Shown: positions 5,860 through 6,483 of the stretch, piece after piece
Layout: each line of letters starts with the position of its first letter
Numbering within the stretch: position 1 is the stretch's first letter
DNA from: an uncultured Clostridia bacterium
GTDB taxonomy: Bacteria > Bacillota > Clostridia > Oscillospirales > Acutalibacteraceae
Assembly (NCBI GenBank): GCA_946405475.1
Contig: CAMJHI010000138.1
Location: forward strand, 1 to 6,483
DNA length: 6,483 nt
Reading direction: 5' to 3'
Position numbers and translations under genes: made by a program
Notes under the pieces: generated by a model
The model's input: the letters and a program-made list of their open reading frames with translations, nothing else
Databases searched by the model: none
Told to the model about the DNA's origin: nothing

Positions 5860-6483
5860 CGTTCTCACCTCCGTTGGGTTCGCGGCGGTCGGAATGATAG
5901 CTGCGAATAAATTCATCCACCTCGCGGGTGGCGCGCTTCGTGTTGAGATCCAAATCGGGCAGAACGTAGGTTTCGTGCTTCTGCCCCACGCGCGAAATAT
6001 CGTCGGACTTGATGTGGCCGTCTTCGATGGTGAGGATGCGGCGGCCGTAGCGGCGCACCAGATCGACGGAATGGGTCACCATCACGACCGTTGTGCCCGT
6101 GGCGTTGATGCGCTCGAGCATTTCAACGATCTCGCACGAACGCTTGGCGTCGATGTTGCCGGTGGGTTCGTCGGCAATGATGATATCAGCGTTGTTGACC
6201 ACGGCTCTGGCCAAAGCGACACGCTGCTGCTCGCCGCCGGAAAGCTCGTTGGGCAGGCTTTTGGCTTTGTCGCCCAGCCCCACCATATTGAGCACCTGCG
6301 GCACGCGCTTGGCAATGCGCTTTTCTTTGGCGCCGATGACGCGCATGGCGAACGCCACGTTGTCATATACCGTCATGTTCGGGATCAGGCGGAAGTCCTG
6401 AAACACGATGCCGAGATGACGGCGGAAATACGGGATATCCTTCTTTTTCATGGTGTTGAGCAAATGATTTTTGATGACGACCG
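5849..6483 (-). CDS. ftsE: Cell division ATP-binding protein FtsE, N-terminus beyond window
   Basis: Cytoplasmic ATPase of FtsEX; the frame is open to the right edge. About 60-65 N-terminal residues, including Walker A, are missing. Visible in order: 'KKKDIPYFRR' (6446-6417), the Q-loop 'VFQDFRL', the ABC signature LSGGEQQR (6244-6221), Walker B 'IIIADEPTG', the D-loop 'NIDAK' and the switch His in 'VTHS'. All are intact, so the protein should be a functional ATPase. The 'VFQDFRLIPNMTVYDNVAF' segment is typical of FtsE among ABC ATPases. After 'IEDGHI' it carries about 53 further residues (charged, ending Gly-Gly-Glu-Asn-Asp-Gly-Gln), longer than the E. coli protein, which ends soon after this point. 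An apparent TTG start at 6463 is not real because conserved sequence continues upstream. The stop overlaps the ftsX start by 11 nt. Confidence 0.95.
   Translation of the reverse strand, partial: VVIKNHLLNTMKKKDIPYFRRHLGIVFQDFRLIPNMTVYDNVAFAMRVIGAKEKRIAKRVPQVLNMVGLGDKAKSLPNELSGGEQQRVALARAVVNNADIIIADEPTGNIDAKRSCEIVEMLERINATGTTVVMVTHSVDLVRRYGRRILTIEDGHIKSDDISRVGQKHETYVLPDLDLNTKRATREVDEFIRSYHSDRREPNGGENDGQ
5867..5872 (-). promoter_or_regulatory. ftsX ribosome binding site within ftsE
   Basis: GGAGGT, 7 nt before ATG 5859 and embedded in the last codons of ftsE (Asn-Gly-Gly-Glu). It decides the ftsX start and supports coupling with ftsE. Confidence 0.85.

Noticed and set aside
5860..5916. Upstream start adding 19 residues to ftsX
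   Set aside because: It lies wholly inside ftsE, has no SD, and does not resemble FtsX N-termini; the ATG at 5859 has a strong SD.

Overview
The window is dominated by one minus-strand operon for divisome-linked control of peptidoglycan hydrolysis. Read in transcription order (right to left) it runs: ftsE (5' end lost past the right edge), ftsX, two tandem paralogous secreted coiled-coil/LytM (M23) hydrolases, a PDZ-containing S41 (CtpA-like) protein, and a strong intrinsic terminator. The order FtsE-FtsX-coiled-coil hydrolase/activator-CtpA is a known conserved arrangement. What is unusual here is that the hydrolase gene is duplicated and that the S41 protein appears to have lost its catalytic Ser and Lys.

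Organism: probably a Gram-positive member of the Clostridia (Oscillospiraceae/Ruminococcaceae-like), with fairly high GC. This rests on the PcsB/CwlO-like coiled-coil partners of FtsEX, type I signal peptides without lipoboxes, AGGAGG-type ribosome binding sites, and the style of the S41 and LytM proteins. It is an inference from family resemblance, not a placement.

How the genes work together: FtsE (ATPase) and FtsX (four-helix membrane protein) form a type VII ABC transporter-like mechanotransmission complex. The FtsX extracellular loop is expected to bind the coiled coil of the secreted LytM proteins and gate their activity. Both LytM domains keep all zinc-binding and catalytic histidines, so they look like true endopeptidases rather than EnvC-type activators. 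The S41/PDZ protein is membrane-anchored on the outside of the cell and may bind rather than cleave the hydrolases or their clients. ftsE/ftsX and ftsX/hydrolase overlap by 11 and 35 nt, which suggests translational coupling.

Left end: after the terminator a separate minus-strand gene starts with TTG and encodes an acyltransferase-3 (sugar O-acetylase-like) membrane protein that is cut off after about half its usual length. The first ~150 bases instead read well on the plus strand as the C-terminal part of a metallophosphoesterase (GHLH motif). The two open readings collide around 110-160, which marks either a rearrangement breakpoint or an assembly chimera. No RNA genes, CRISPR arrays, insertion sequences or att sites were seen.
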